Assembly (NCBI GenBank): GCA_001897525.1
Contig: MKTB01000010.1
Span: 214,794-278,793 of the forward strand
From: Bacteroidetes bacterium 43-16
Lineage (GTDB): Bacteria; Bacteroidota; Bacteroidia; Chitinophagales; Chitinophagaceae
DNA: 64,000 bases
Direction of reading: 5' to 3'
Translations under genes and position numbers: made by a program
Shown here: positions 9,026-18,717 of the stretch, in pieces
How positions within the stretch are numbered: the stretch's first letter is position 1
Layout of the letters: each line of letters begins with the position of its first letter
The notes under the pieces: model-generated
Told to the model about the DNA's origin: nothing
The model's database searches: none
What the model saw: the letters and a program-made list of their open reading frames with translations, nothing else

Positions 9026-9427
9026 ATGAAAAACTTAATTACAGCAGCAGCATTGACAGTAGCTACTTTTATCGCATCCTGCAGCGGTACAGAAGCAAAC
9101 GCTACCACAGAGACCAGTACAGAAAAATCAGGAAAAACAGCGGTAGCCAACCCGGGCAAAATGAATGAATTGATGGCCCTGCTGGACGGCACAGAAGGAT
9201 GTGCACAAAAAGCAGTGAATACCTACTTCACTGAGGATTTAAAAAACAGCCTGGATGAGTCTAACAGCCTCACTTTTGCCAACTATAATATGATGGAAGC
9301 AAAGGTGATCGCTGTAGAAGGCCAATGCTGCACCATGGAAGCCAAATCAGGCGTTACTACCCGCAGCTTCAAGCTTTGCTGGCAGGGAGATAAAGTAAGC
9401 AGTGTGGAAGACCTGGGGATGAAATAG
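9026..9427 (+). CDS. Small lipoprotein with conserved-looking cysteines
   Basis: 133 residues. A lipoprotein signal (MKNLITAAALTVATFIASCSG, lipobox IASC) precedes a Thr/Glu-rich linker and a compact domain. That domain contains EGCAQKAVNTYF, GQCCTMEA and FKLCWQ. The four cysteines in the mature part suggest disulphides or metal binding, although this is inference. The gene starts 25 bp after the preceding stop, so both probably share a transcript that ends at the hairpin at 9467-9490. Confidence 0.75.
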   Translation: MKNLITAAALTVATFIASCSGTEANATTETSTEKSGKTAVANPGKMNELMALLDGTEGCAQKAVNTYFTEDLKNSLDESNSLTFANYNMMEAKVIAVEGQCCTMEAKSGVTTRSFKLCWQGDKVSSVEDLGMK

Positions 9428-9466
9428 CCAGCCACTCTTTACCGGATCGGGCGAAAGCATTTATGG

Positions 9467-9494
9467 CAGGCAACATGATTATGTTGCCTGTTTA
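9467..9494 (+). terminator. Rho-independent terminator
   Basis: CAGGCAACAT (9467-9476) pairs perfectly with ATGTTGCCTG (9481-9490) around the loop GATT, followed by TTTA. It closes the transcript of the lipoprotein gene ending at 9427. Confidence 0.7.
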
Positions 9495-9522
9495 TTAGTT
9501 AACACAAATAGTAAAAGATTCA

Positions 9523-10065
9523 ATGAAGCATTTAATAAAAGTGGTATTTACCTTCATTGCCGCAACTTTATTTACGGCAGCTTCCGCACAAAATACCGGT
9601 GCCTATTTAAAGTTTGACATTGAAGGTAAAACGGTATCACTTAAGGGTAAAGACCTGGACTGCTACAATAATTTTGAACCAGCTGATGCAGATAACCAGG
9701 CAAACAATCAGCATGTATTCTATGTAACCGATCAACAGAAGCAGACTTATAAACTGGATATTACCATCCTTACCCCACCCCACACGAATCCTGTAGCGGG
9801 CAAACTACCTTTTGTACCGGTATTGTATAAACCGGGCCTTCCTTGTCCTGCCGCCTACCTGTACCTCACCAAAACCGTTGGGACCGATCTGCAACTCTAT
9901 AATTCCAAGGCTAACAGTGCCGGGAGTTTTGAAATCACCAAAGTGGCTGCAGGCTGGGTAGAAGGTAAATTTAATATAGACATTTCCGATACCTACTATG
10001 ACGACAAAATAGTTCATATTACCAATGGCACTTTTCGTTTTAAGATAGCCGGGGAATGGAAGTAG
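9523..10065 (+). CDS. Secreted protein, first of three tandem paralogues
   Basis: 180 residues with a signal peptide (MKHLIKVVFTFIAATLFTAASAQ). The mature part starts NTGAYLKFDIEGKTVSLKGKDLDCYNNF and ends with the family signature FEITKVAAGWVEGKF ... HITNGTFRFKI. All three paralogues share the same layout: signal peptide, YLKFDL-D/E-GK, YNNF, AHTNPVxGKLPFV, GxFEITKV, HITNGTFRFKI. This suggests one small beta-sandwich. The function is unknown. It starts a new transcript after the terminator at 9467-9494. Confidence 0.78.
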   Translation: MKHLIKVVFTFIAATLFTAASAQNTGAYLKFDIEGKTVSLKGKDLDCYNNFEPADADNQANNQHVFYVTDQQKQTYKLDITILTPPHTNPVAGKLPFVPVLYKPGLPCPAAYLYLTKTVGTDLQLYNSKANSAGSFEITKVAAGWVEGKFNIDISDTYYDDKIVHITNGTFRFKIAGEWK

Positions 10066-10161
10066 CCATAAGGGCTTACAGCTATTGAAAAGAAACATTT
10101 CCTAAACCTGACATCCTCATGTCACCTGTTTACAATTATTCACATTAATTCGAAAAAAGCA

Positions 10162-10701
10162 ATGAAACATTTACTAAAAATCGCATTCACATTCCTGGCA
10201 GCAACTTTATTTACTGCCGCCACAGCACAAAGCACCGGGGCATTTTTAAAGTTTGACCTGGATGGTAAGCACATCTCCGTACCGGCTAATGAACTGGGCA
10301 CCTACAATAATTTCGTATCGGGCGACGAAGGTCAAAAAACGAATAATGAACATGCATTCTACACGAACAGTTCCGGTAAGCAAGCTTATAAGCTGGACAT
10401 TATGATCCATACACCGGCCCACGCAAACCCGGTTGTGGGTAAGCTGCCCTTTGTAGGCACGATCTATAAGACAAAAGACCCTGCTCCTGCTGTATATTTA
10501 TACATGGAACATACGGTTGGAGCTGAGCGTAACACCTATTGTTCTACAACAAATAGTACCGGTTATTTCGAAATTACAAAAGTAGCTGCAGGTTGGGTAG
10601 AAGGTAAATTCGAGATAAATATTGCCAAACAATTTGAAGATCAACCGGTGCTTCATATTACCAATGGTAGTTTCCGCTTTAAAATAGACAAAGAAATGTA
10701 G
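10162..10701 (+). CDS. Secreted protein, second of three tandem paralogues
   Basis: 179 residues. The signal peptide (MKHLLKIAFTFLAATLFTAATAQ) is almost the same as in the preceding paralogue. The mature protein has the shared motifs FLKFDLDGK, YNNF, HANPVVGKLPFVG, GYFEITKVAAGWVEGKF and HITNGSFRFKI. It looks closer to the first copy than to the third. The 96-bp spacer has no terminator, so cotranscription is likely. Confidence 0.78.
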   Translation: MKHLLKIAFTFLAATLFTAATAQSTGAFLKFDLDGKHISVPANELGTYNNFVSGDEGQKTNNEHAFYTNSSGKQAYKLDIMIHTPAHANPVVGKLPFVGTIYKTKDPAPAVYLYMEHTVGAERNTYCSTTNSTGYFEITKVAAGWVEGKFEINIAKQFEDQPVLHITNGSFRFKIDKEM

Positions 10702-10741
10702 TCCCCTCTACCTTAATATACTCCAAAAAATAAAAAACACA

Positions 10742-11299
10742 ATGAAACATTTACTAAAAATCACATTTGCCCTCCTCGCAATAGTTTTAGGTACAGCAGC
10801 TTCTGCGCAAACTACAGGAGCCTATTTAAAGTATGACCTGGATGGGAAAACAATATCCTATAAGGCTGCAGACCTGGGCATGTACAATAATTATAATCCA
10901 GGCACAGAAACCACTAAAACCAGTAATCGATTTGTGCTCTACTACCCTGCTTACAAAAAGGGTCCCTACTATCTAAGCTTCACCATTTACGTGCCGGCAC
11001 ACACGGCACCTGTTGTGGGTAAAATACCTTTTGTAGAAGAACAGTTTCTCCGCCTCAACGATCCTTTTCCCAGTGCATTCCTGGAATTGACAAAGAGTGT
11101 AGGTAAAGAATCGGAATTCTATGCTTCAAAGACTTCCAGTAAAGGATATTTTGAAATCACCAAAGTATCGGGAGGCTGGGTAGAAGGTAAGTTTGAACTG
11201 GATATGCCTAAACAATTTGAATCTGATGGTAACGAAGTGCTGCATATTACCAATGGCACCTTCCGCTTTAAAATAGAAAAAGAAACCAGGTCTGAGTAA
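10742..11299 (+). CDS. Secreted protein, third of three tandem paralogues
   Basis: 185 residues, separated by 40 bp from the second copy. The signal peptide (MKHLLKITFALLAIVLGTAASAQ) and the family motifs YLKYDLDGK, YNNY, AHTAPVVGKIPFV, GYFEITKVSGGWVEGKF and HITNGTFRFKIEKE are retained. The central loop is more basic and aromatic (YKKGPYYL) than in the other copies, which hints at a changed ligand surface. A strong terminator follows at 11317-11348. Confidence 0.78.
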   Translation: MKHLLKITFALLAIVLGTAASAQTTGAYLKYDLDGKTISYKAADLGMYNNYNPGTETTKTSNRFVLYYPAYKKGPYYLSFTIYVPAHTAPVVGKIPFVEEQFLRLNDPFPSAFLELTKSVGKESEFYASKTSSKGYFEITKVSGGWVEGKFELDMPKQFESDGNEVLHITNGTFRFKIEKETRSE

Positions 11300-11316
11300 A
11301 CAAATAGATTATTGCA

Positions 11317-11348
11317 AAACGGGGAATGTACATTCCCCGTTTTTTTTT
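11317..11348 (+). terminator. Strong rho-independent terminator after the paralogue triplet
   Basis: The segment AAAACGGGGAATG is followed by its perfect inverse ending in a run of nine T. The 14-bp palindrome is centred at 11330. It ends the three-gene transcript. Confidence 0.85.
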
Positions 11349-11421
11349 GCTTCAATATTGAAGAATAAGAGAAAAAGAAACCAATACTTATGGTAAATAC
11401 TGACAATCATCATCCTATAAA

Positions 11422-11429
11422 TATTTTTG
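11422..11429 (+). promoter_or_regulatory. Possible -7 promoter box of the metalloprotease-like gene
   Basis: TATTTTTG fits TAnnTTTG and lies 50 bp upstream of the ATG at 11479. No clear -33 TTG box was found at the expected distance, so the assignment is tentative. Confidence 0.35.
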
Positions 11430-11478
11430 CTAATTTGACCATCCTGCTTATTTTCGGATTACCTGAAAACCGGTTATC

Positions 11479-12525
11479 ATGAAAAAATTCCTGTTTATAC
11501 TATTGCCTTTTTTTGTTTTTTCCTTTAAGGATAAAGACAAGAGCAAAGAGCAGAAGATATGGGACAGGATTGAATTTGTCTATAACCTGAAACAAACAGT
11601 GGACCAAAGCACCTGGCCCACATTCAATGATCCGGAATATGACCTGCCCCTCATTTATTTCACCGATACCAGTTCCTACATTGCCAACCCAACGGACAAA
11701 TTCCTGGCAAGCTTTACCTCAGAGCTGGTATTTCAAAACAAACAAATCAGGATCTACAAGACAAAAAACAGGATAGACAGTTTACCCTTTCATATGGAAA
11801 CAGAAATAACCTTAGGGGATCCTACTGATGAGTATAATTACCATGCACCCTTTATGAAATGCAGTAGCTATGAAGCAGTCCATAAAGCCATTCCACAAGT
11901 TCATTCAACAGAGCAATGGGCAACCATGCTGATGCACGAATATTTTCACGGCTACCAATATAAACACAAAGCATTTGTTGCATATTATGAAAAAGAAATT
12001 GCCCTGGTCGGAGAAGACAGTTTAAAATCTGTTTATAAAAACAACTCCTGGTTTAAACAATCCATTGACGAAGAAAACCGGTTGCTATTAAAAGCAATTA
12101 ATGAAAATGACCCCATCAGCAGGCAAAAAATAATTGTCCATTTCTTCTCCCTTCGAAAACAAAGAAGAAAAGAAGTTTTGTCCAAATTAAAATTAGACAT
12201 TTCAAAATACGAGCAGTGTTACGAAACAACGGAAGGCACCGCAAGGTATATTGAATATGCACTCTATACCCTTTTCTCCACACGAAAGCCCGATTATAAA
12301 TTAGTACAGTCAGATCCCTCTTTTAAGTCATTTGATCAGTTTCGTAATTATAATATACAAAACGACGGGTGGCTTTACTTAACAGAAAAGACCACCTATT
12401 TCTATGCCACAGGCTTTAATATGCTAAGACTTTTAGACCAGCTTAAAATAGAATATAAATCAAAACTATTCAAGCAAGGGGCTACAACATTAGAAGACCT
12501 TTTAGCAATGAACTTCAGAAACTAA
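11479..12525 (+). CDS. Exported putative zinc metalloprotease (HExxH type)
   Basis: 348 residues with an N-terminal hydrophobic export signal (MKKFLFILLPFFVFSFKDK). The motif HEYFH, in MLMHEYFHGYQYKH at about 152-165, fits the zinc-binding HExxH helix. About 100 residues downstream, TTEGTARYIEY offers a glutamate as third ligand, as in gluzincins with an EG(T)A helix. No known peptidase family was recognised with certainty and the substrate is unknown. It stands alone between the terminator at 11317 and the TPR regulator, and its own promoter is probably near 11422. Confidence 0.65.
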   Translation: MKKFLFILLPFFVFSFKDKDKSKEQKIWDRIEFVYNLKQTVDQSTWPTFNDPEYDLPLIYFTDTSSYIANPTDKFLASFTSELVFQNKQIRIYKTKNRIDSLPFHMETEITLGDPTDEYNYHAPFMKCSSYEAVHKAIPQVHSTEQWATMLMHEYFHGYQYKHKAFVAYYEKEIALVGEDSLKSVYKNNSWFKQSIDEENRLLLKAINENDPISRQKIIVHFFSLRKQRRKEVLSKLKLDISKYEQCYETTEGTARYIEYALYTLFSTRKPDYKLVQSDPSFKSFDQFRNYNIQNDGWLYLTEKTTYFYATGFNMLRLLDQLKIEYKSKLFKQGATTLEDLLAMNFRN

Positions 12526-12599
12526 ACAATTTGATAATAAACGAATCATACAGAATTCATCACTTTTGCACATAATACCAATAAAGTGAACAGAGTTTT

Positions 12600-14336
12600 A
12601 TGAAGTTTATTTCTGCCCCTTACCACTGCTGTATATTACTGTTGATCCTCTTTACCCAGTTATTCCTCCACCCGGAAAAGAGTACCGCACAGATCCACTC
12701 TATAGACTGGGCAAGCGACAATATCTATAACACTCAGACATCTGACACCGTTTATTTAAGCCTGAAAAACGCACTGGAAAGTGCCGTCAGGCATGGAGAC
12801 CTCGAGCTGCAGGGAAAGATCCTGGGCCAGATGGGCGAGTTTTGTTATCATTTGGGCCAATATCCCAAAGCACTGGACTATTACCTTAAAGCCAGCAATA
12901 TCTTCCAAAAATCCAACAACGAAAATCAGCTGGCCTATGCCTATATAGACCTCGGCATTTTATATTATTACAACCGCGATATCGACAGGTCTAATGCCCT
13001 GCTGTATGATGCCCTGGCTCTATTCAACAAACAAAAAGATGAAAAAGGCCTGGCCCTGACCTATGCCAACATCGGTTTCTCCTTTGAAAAACAAGAAAAA
13101 TATGACAGCGCCTACAGCTACCAGATGCGCGCATTAGCCGTTTACCTCAAGCAAGCCGACAGCTCAAAGTTTGCCAAGATATATGAAAACCTGGGCAGCA
13201 TACATGAAGACCTGGGCAATTATGACTCGGCCATGTACTACTTCCGCTTATCCCTCGAACAGTACCAGGCCCTCAAAGAACCATCGCAACACATAGAAGT
13301 CATTAATAATATAGGGGACGTATTACGCAAGACCGGCAAATACCGCCAATCAATAGCCTATACCGCCAAAGCCATAGACATCAGTTTAGCACAAAACAAC
13401 ATCTATCAGCTCAGCTCCGGTTACCGCGACCTGGCCAAAGCCTACAATCTTTTAGGCATCAACGACAGTGCCTATTATTGTTTAGAGCTGAGCCGGAAAT
13501 ACGCTTTAGACATCTATTCCGCAGAAAGCTCCCGGCAAATGGCCTTCCTGGAAACCGAAAATAATGCCCGTAAAAAAGATGAATCCATACACCAGCTACA
13601 GCAATCCCAGCAACTCAACAAGATACTCGCCATCGCCAGTGGCATCATCGCCCTGCTCGTAGCCGTCCTGCTGGCCCTGGCCTGGAACCGGCATAAATTG
13701 AAGATCAGGAACGAAAGAGCCCTCAGTAAGCAACAGAAAGTGATCATGGAAGCCAATAGCCAATTAATGGAAGCCGACCTTAAATCGAGGATACTGGAAG
13801 AAGAACGGTTAAGGGCAAGATTGCATAACGAGCAACTGGAAAAAGCCAGCCTGGATGCACAGCTAAAATCAAATATGCTAGAAGAAACCCTGCTGAAAGA
13901 ACAAATAGAACAAAAATCAAAAGAACTCAGCACCAATGCCCTCCACGTGATCCAGAAAAACCAATTACTGGAGCAGCTAAGAGAACAGATCGAAGATATC
14001 GTTAATGATGACAAAAGAGACCATAAAAAGCAGCTCAAACAATTGCTGAGCTCCATCAACCAGAACTTCAACAACGAAAGCTACTGGATAGAATTCAAAA
14101 ATACCTTTGAGCAGATCCATAAATCCTTCTATGAAAAACTGACCGCCCTTTGCCCAGATATCAGTTCCTCAGAACTACGCCTCGTCTCCTTACTTAAAAT
14201 GAATATGAACTCCAACGATATTGCTACCATCCTCGGCATTTCTTCAGATAGTTTACGGGTAGCACGCTACCGTTTACGCAAAAAACTGAACCTCGAACAA
14301 GGCAGTAACCTCAGTGTTTTTTTACAGGGACTCTGA
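12600..14336 (+). CDS. TPR transmembrane regulator with C-terminal helix-turn-helix
   Basis: 578 residues. A hydrophobic N-terminus (ending STAQ at about 31) is followed by five to six TPRs (about 60-300). A membrane helix (about 341-364) and a long cytoplasmic coiled coil (about 370-470) come next. The LuxR-like winged/HTH end (about 510-578) carries SSELRLVSLLKMN and ILGISSDSLRVARYRLRKKL. This is a common Bacteroidota architecture that senses in the periplasm and acts on DNA in the cytoplasm. It sits directly upstream of the TonB receptor-phytase genes, so local control of phosphate scavenging is likely but inferred. Confidence 0.85.
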   Translation: MKFISAPYHCCILLLILFTQLFLHPEKSTAQIHSIDWASDNIYNTQTSDTVYLSLKNALESAVRHGDLELQGKILGQMGEFCYHLGQYPKALDYYLKASNIFQKSNNENQLAYAYIDLGILYYYNRDIDRSNALLYDALALFNKQKDEKGLALTYANIGFSFEKQEKYDSAYSYQMRALAVYLKQADSSKFAKIYENLGSIHEDLGNYDSAMYYFRLSLEQYQALKEPSQHIEVINNIGDVLRKTGKYRQSIAYTAKAIDISLAQNNIYQLSSGYRDLAKAYNLLGINDSAYYCLELSRKYALDIYSAESSRQMAFLETENNARKKDESIHQLQQSQQLNKILAIASGIIALLVAVLLALAWNRHKLKIRNERALSKQQKVIMEANSQLMEADLKSRILEEERLRARLHNEQLEKASLDAQLKSNMLEETLLKEQIEQKSKELSTNALHVIQKNQLLEQLREQIEDIVNDDKRDHKKQLKQLLSSINQNFNNESYWIEFKNTFEQIHKSFYEKLTALCPDISSSELRLVSLLKMNMNSNDIATILGISSDSLRVARYRLRKKLNLEQGSNLSVFLQGL

Positions 14337-14559
14337 TTTCCAGAAATGAAACCCAACATTTTGCCGGGCGTAACAATTACATAATGTACATTCCTGGCAA
14401 ACACCAATCAATTGATTTTCAATTAATTAAAAAACAAAACACTTCCTTAATTGCCCTATTGTTTACCTCCAAAAACGCCATGTTGCCTTTTAGTACAGCC
14501 AAAAAAAGCAAAAAAACAACACAGCACAGCATCTTTGCTTTCGAAAATCAGACAACAAA

Positions 14560-17316
14560 ATGAAAGCATTTTTCCTAAGCATTTCAGCCTGCCTCAGCGG
14601 TATCGTATATTGCCAGGCAGATGAGCTTAAAGGCAGGATAACAGAAAAAGAAAGCGGTGAGGCCGCAGTCGGTGCCACCATCATTATAGATGACAGCACC
14701 TCGCTTGCCGATGTAGCCGGCTTTGATGGTACTTACACCATCCGCGATCTGAATGCAGGAAAACATAGAATCAAAGTGACTTCCTACGGCATGGAAGATT
14801 TTGAAACAAGCATTGAACTAAAAGGCGATCAGCAATTGGACATTGCCCTTAAACCCGCCGCTAAAAGAAATGAACTCCAGGGTGTAAATGTACTGGGTGC
14901 CCGGATCGGCAATACAGAAAATGCAGCCCGTAGCCTCGAGCGCAATGCCGACCAGGTGATGAATATTATTTCCGGGAAAGCCATACAGCTCTCCCCCGAC
15001 CTTACCGTAGCCAATGTGATCCAGAGAGTTTCCGGTATCTCCATCGAAAGAAACAGTAATGGAGACGGGCAGTTTGCCATCCTTCGCGGCATGGACAAAC
15101 GCTACAATTATACCCTGGTGAACGGCATTAAAATCCCGAGCCCCGATAATAAATACCGCTACGTACCCCTCGACATCTTCCCTTCCGACCTCTTAGATCG
15201 CCTGGAAGTCTATAAAGCACTTACTCCTTCCCTGGAAGGTGATGCAATAGGCGGCGCTATTAATATGGTCATGAAAGATGCTCCCGAAGACTTTACTTTT
15301 TCCGCGAACCTCTCCGGCGGCTACAACGAACTCTTTATGAACCGTAGCTTCAACAGCTATGATTACAAAGGTATCGACCAGCAATCCCCATACGAGCGCT
15401 TCGGGAATACCTACGCTGCTACCGCCAATGATTTCGGCAAAGCAGCCCTCAACTACAAAAACCTTAATACTACACCCAATATCATCGGCGGCATCGCCAT
15501 CGGCAATCGATTCCTGGACAAACGCCTGGGTATTTTATTTGCAGGCAGTTACCAGAACACCTACCGGGGCAGCAACAGTACCTTTTACGATATAGAAAAA
15601 GTAGACACCTTCAGCGGCGCTACGCTCACAAAATACAGCGAAAGATATTACTCAGAGCAACAGATAAGAACAGGCCTGCATCTGAAATCAGACTTTAAGA
15701 TCAATACCAACCATAAATTGCAATGGTATAATGCCTACCTGAACCTGAATAATGTACAGGTAAGAGACGTGCGCGCGGAGCAGCTGACCATAGGTGGCTA
15801 TGACCCCGAAACCGGTAATGCGACACTGAACTTTTCTACCAGGAGCCGCTTAACCAAACAAAATATATTCAACAGTACCTTACAGGGTGAACATCAGCTG
15901 GCCAAAAACTGGAGATTGGCCTGGTCGGGCGTGTACTCGGTAGCCACACAGGCCATGCCCGAAAACACCACCATTCCCCTACTGGGTGTAAAGACCAATT
16001 TTATTGATCAAAAAACTTACCCGCAAGATGCGACCCGCAGGTGGGAGCACAATACAGACCGGGACCTCGCATTCTATGGCAATATAGCCTATGAGCAAAA
16101 GCTGGGTAAAACACCTGTGCTCTGGACCATGGGAGGCCTCTACAGAGATAAGGTACGCGATAATTTCTACAACCAATACCAGATGCGTCCGTCCAATCTC
16201 TTTGCCGAATATGGTAAAGACTACCTCCAAAACAGCGAGCTGGAATGGGTCGTACAAAATCCTAAAGGTAGCGTAGCCTCCGCCTTAAACTACGGTGCTG
16301 CCGAAAAAATATCCGCAGGATTTTTACAGTTCAGTGCAAAGCCAAAGAACCTCGACATTACAGGTGGTGTGAGGATAGAACATACCGACCAAAGCTATAC
16401 CATGGATTTCCCGATAGGAGAAGACCGCCCCGAAGGCGAACAGGTATATACAGACCTTTTACCCTCACTGCATTTCAAATGGATGCCCGACCGCAAGACC
16501 AATGTAAGGGCCTCCTATTTTAAATCAATCAACCGTCCCGGCTTCTTCGAGATCGTCCCTTACAAGATCGTCAATGAAGAATACCAGGAAAGAGGAAACC
16601 CAGACCTGAAAAGAGCCATTGCACATAATATAGACCTGCGTTATGAACTCTATCCCGGCCCTGCAGAGCAATTAATGGCCGGTGTATTTTACAAAAGGAT
16701 CCAGGACCCTATTGAATATACCTTACAGCGCGACCCGGTACGCGGCCAGGATATTTATTATGCACCCGGCAATTACGGCACCGCTCAGAACTTTGGAGTA
16801 GAATTAGATGCCATAAAGTATTTTAAGAAATTCGGCATCAAAGCCAATTATACCTATACCCACTCTGGGATTACTACAGACAAGTCAAAACGCATCCGTA
16901 ATGCGCAAGGTAACCTGGAAACCATTACCGTCAGCCAGACCCGCCCGCTCTATGGACAGGCCGCCCATATTGCCAACCTGAGCTTACTGTTTAAAGATGC
17001 CAAAAGTGGCTGGGATGTACAATTAGCCGCCAACTATACCGGCGAGCGTATAGTCACCGTTTCTCAATTCCTGGATAATGATTTCTGGCAGAAAGCCTTT
17101 GTACAGATGGACTTTTCTTTGGAAAAATCTGTTGCCGGGAAATGGATCATCTATGCCAAAGTGAACAACCTGCTCAACACACCCATGGAAGTGTACATGA
17201 AAGACCGATATAACAACAAAGACTTTATACCGGGACAGGACTTAAGTAATAACACACTCATCCGCAGAGATTTTTACCAGCGTGCTTACCTGATCGGGTT
17301 AAGATATAAAATTTAA
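14560..17316 (+). CDS. TonB-dependent outer-membrane receptor
   Basis: 918 residues. A signal peptide (cleavage after about 19) precedes a carboxypeptidase-regulatory-like beta domain (about 22-100) that begins LKGRITEKESGEAAVGATI. The plug domain (about 125-235) contains VANVIQRVSGISIERN and GDAIGGAINMV. The rest is a 22-strand barrel ending in an aromatic C-terminal strand (YLIGLRYKI). It takes up a ligand by TonB energy. With the downstream lipoprotein, phosphatase and phytase, the likely cargo is phytate or a phosphorylated or metal-bound organic compound. This is inference from context. Confidence 0.93.
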   Translation: MKAFFLSISACLSGIVYCQADELKGRITEKESGEAAVGATIIIDDSTSLADVAGFDGTYTIRDLNAGKHRIKVTSYGMEDFETSIELKGDQQLDIALKPAAKRNELQGVNVLGARIGNTENAARSLERNADQVMNIISGKAIQLSPDLTVANVIQRVSGISIERNSNGDGQFAILRGMDKRYNYTLVNGIKIPSPDNKYRYVPLDIFPSDLLDRLEVYKALTPSLEGDAIGGAINMVMKDAPEDFTFSANLSGGYNELFMNRSFNSYDYKGIDQQSPYERFGNTYAATANDFGKAALNYKNLNTTPNIIGGIAIGNRFLDKRLGILFAGSYQNTYRGSNSTFYDIEKVDTFSGATLTKYSERYYSEQQIRTGLHLKSDFKINTNHKLQWYNAYLNLNNVQVRDVRAEQLTIGGYDPETGNATLNFSTRSRLTKQNIFNSTLQGEHQLAKNWRLAWSGVYSVATQAMPENTTIPLLGVKTNFIDQKTYPQDATRRWEHNTDRDLAFYGNIAYEQKLGKTPVLWTMGGLYRDKVRDNFYNQYQMRPSNLFAEYGKDYLQNSELEWVVQNPKGSVASALNYGAAEKISAGFLQFSAKPKNLDITGGVRIEHTDQSYTMDFPIGEDRPEGEQVYTDLLPSLHFKWMPDRKTNVRASYFKSINRPGFFEIVPYKIVNEEYQERGNPDLKRAIAHNIDLRYELYPGPAEQLMAGVFYKRIQDPIEYTLQRDPVRGQDIYYAPGNYGTAQNFGVELDAIKYFKKFGIKANYTYTHSGITTDKSKRIRNAQGNLETITVSQTRPLYGQAAHIANLSLLFKDAKSGWDVQLAANYTGERIVTVSQFLDNDFWQKAFVQMDFSLEKSVAGKWIIYAKVNNLLNTPMEVYMKDRYNNKDFIPGQDLSNNTLIRRDFYQRAYLIGLRYKI

Positions 17317-17348
17317 ACAGCTTCAAAACCATTTTAAACAATTAAACA

Positions 17349-18599
17349 ATGAAAAAGTATTACTTTCTTACCGGCATTATTGCGATCGCAGGGCTGGTGA
17401 CCAGTTGTAGTAAATCCAAAAAAACCGAAGGACCTTTAGACCCCGTAAACAATACCAGCGATACCCTGATGGGCGAGATTTCCGGTACCTGGGCAAAAGG
17501 TAAGACCATTTACATCAAAGGCGATGTGATCGTACCCGAAGGCAAATCCCTGGTGATTGAAGAAGGCGTTACCGTGATGATGCTGAATGTAGCGAAACCG
17601 GAATTTATCATCAAAGGTAATTTCTATGCAGAAGGCACAGCCGCTGCACCCATCAAGTTCACCGCTCAAAATGCTGCCGAAACATTTGGTGATCACTGGG
17701 GTGGTCTGCTTGCCGGTCCTACCTGTAGCGAACTCTTGCTGAACTATGTGATCCTGGAACAAGGCGGTGCCGTAACTACAGAAGAATCTGCTTCGGTAAA
17801 AGCAGGCTTCTACAAAGCAGAAGCCGGAGAACATGTACCGGCCATATGGTATGGTGGCGAAGGTAAATTTGTGGTAATGAACAGCACCATCCGCAACTTT
17901 AACGAAGATGTATTCTATATTGAAGGCGGAGATGTGATCGTAGCCAATAACTATTTCTATACGACCGGCGTTTCCGGCGGTGATGCGGTAAACATCAAAT
18001 CAGGCGTACATGCAGACGTAGCTTTCAATGTATTCTACAGCCCTAATACCAATGCATTAAAACTATCTAACTCAGGCGACAGACCGCGCCAGGCTTATGT
18101 GATCGGTTACAACAACACCCTCTTGAATTGTGGCTGGAGAAGACCAACTACTAAAGGCGGATCGATCTGGATCGAAAAATCTGTACGTGCCGACCTGTAT
18201 AACAACTTACTGGTGAATAACCGTTTTGGTATCAAACGCGATGTAGGTAATCCTGAAGACAACCGTTCTGTGATCAGCCATACCTTCTACTATGGTAAAG
18301 ACCAGACTACAGTAGATCAATTCCAGGCTACAAATGAGGTGATCGCCGGTCTGAACGATATCAACAGCGCTGTTGTTGGGGCTAATGATCCGGGTTTTGA
18401 AAGCTATACTTTAAGCACAGCTGCTGATAATGCTGTTATGAACAGCTCCTGGGATTTCCATTTAAAATCAGGTGCTGCTGCATTGACAGGCGCGCAAACC
18501 GGCTTTACCCACCACTTTGCTTCCGGCTTAAGCCTGAATGGCAAAACCTATAGCTCACCTGCTCCTGCAGCGCACTACGGGGCATTAGGCCAAAAATAA
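17349..18599 (+). CDS. Right-handed beta-helix lipoprotein
   Basis: 416 residues with a lipobox (MKKYYFLTGIIAIAGLVTSCSK). After DTLMGEISGTWAKGKTIYIKGDVIVPEGKSLVIEEGV, the repeated short beta-strand turns (IKGNFYAEG, IWYGGEGKFVVMNSTI, VNIKSGVHADVAFNVFY) fit a parallel beta-helix, as in surface adhesins or polysaccharide-active proteins. The gene lies 32 bp after the TonB receptor gene, so it is probably its surface lipoprotein partner. No catalytic residues were recognised. The N-terminal part resembles the lipoprotein at 53742. Confidence 0.8.
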   Translation: MKKYYFLTGIIAIAGLVTSCSKSKKTEGPLDPVNNTSDTLMGEISGTWAKGKTIYIKGDVIVPEGKSLVIEEGVTVMMLNVAKPEFIIKGNFYAEGTAAAPIKFTAQNAAETFGDHWGGLLAGPTCSELLLNYVILEQGGAVTTEESASVKAGFYKAEAGEHVPAIWYGGEGKFVVMNSTIRNFNEDVFYIEGGDVIVANNYFYTTGVSGGDAVNIKSGVHADVAFNVFYSPNTNALKLSNSGDRPRQAYVIGYNNTLLNCGWRRPTTKGGSIWIEKSVRADLYNNLLVNNRFGIKRDVGNPEDNRSVISHTFYYGKDQTTVDQFQATNEVIAGLNDINSAVVGANDPGFESYTLSTAADNAVMNSSWDFHLKSGAAALTGAQTGFTHHFASGLSLNGKTYSSPAPAAHYGALGQK

Positions 18600-18717
18600 A
18601 TATTCTTTAAACACGCTTCAACATAAGCACAGTAATCATTTCAGCAGGAACGGTTTTTAACCAGCTCCGGCTTGCAAAACCGTTCCCGGCTGGAGTGTAC
18701 CGGTATTCATTGCTATC

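Noticed and set aside
12540-12551. AACGAAT motif before the TPR regulator as a third LytTR site
   Set aside because: No second half-site occurs 21 bp away; a single half-site is expected by chance.
13514-14074. Long minus-strand frame of 186 codons opposite the TPR regulator
   Set aside because: Rich in Ser, Leu, Phe and Cys, as expected for the shadow of a coiled-coil gene; no start signal or homology.
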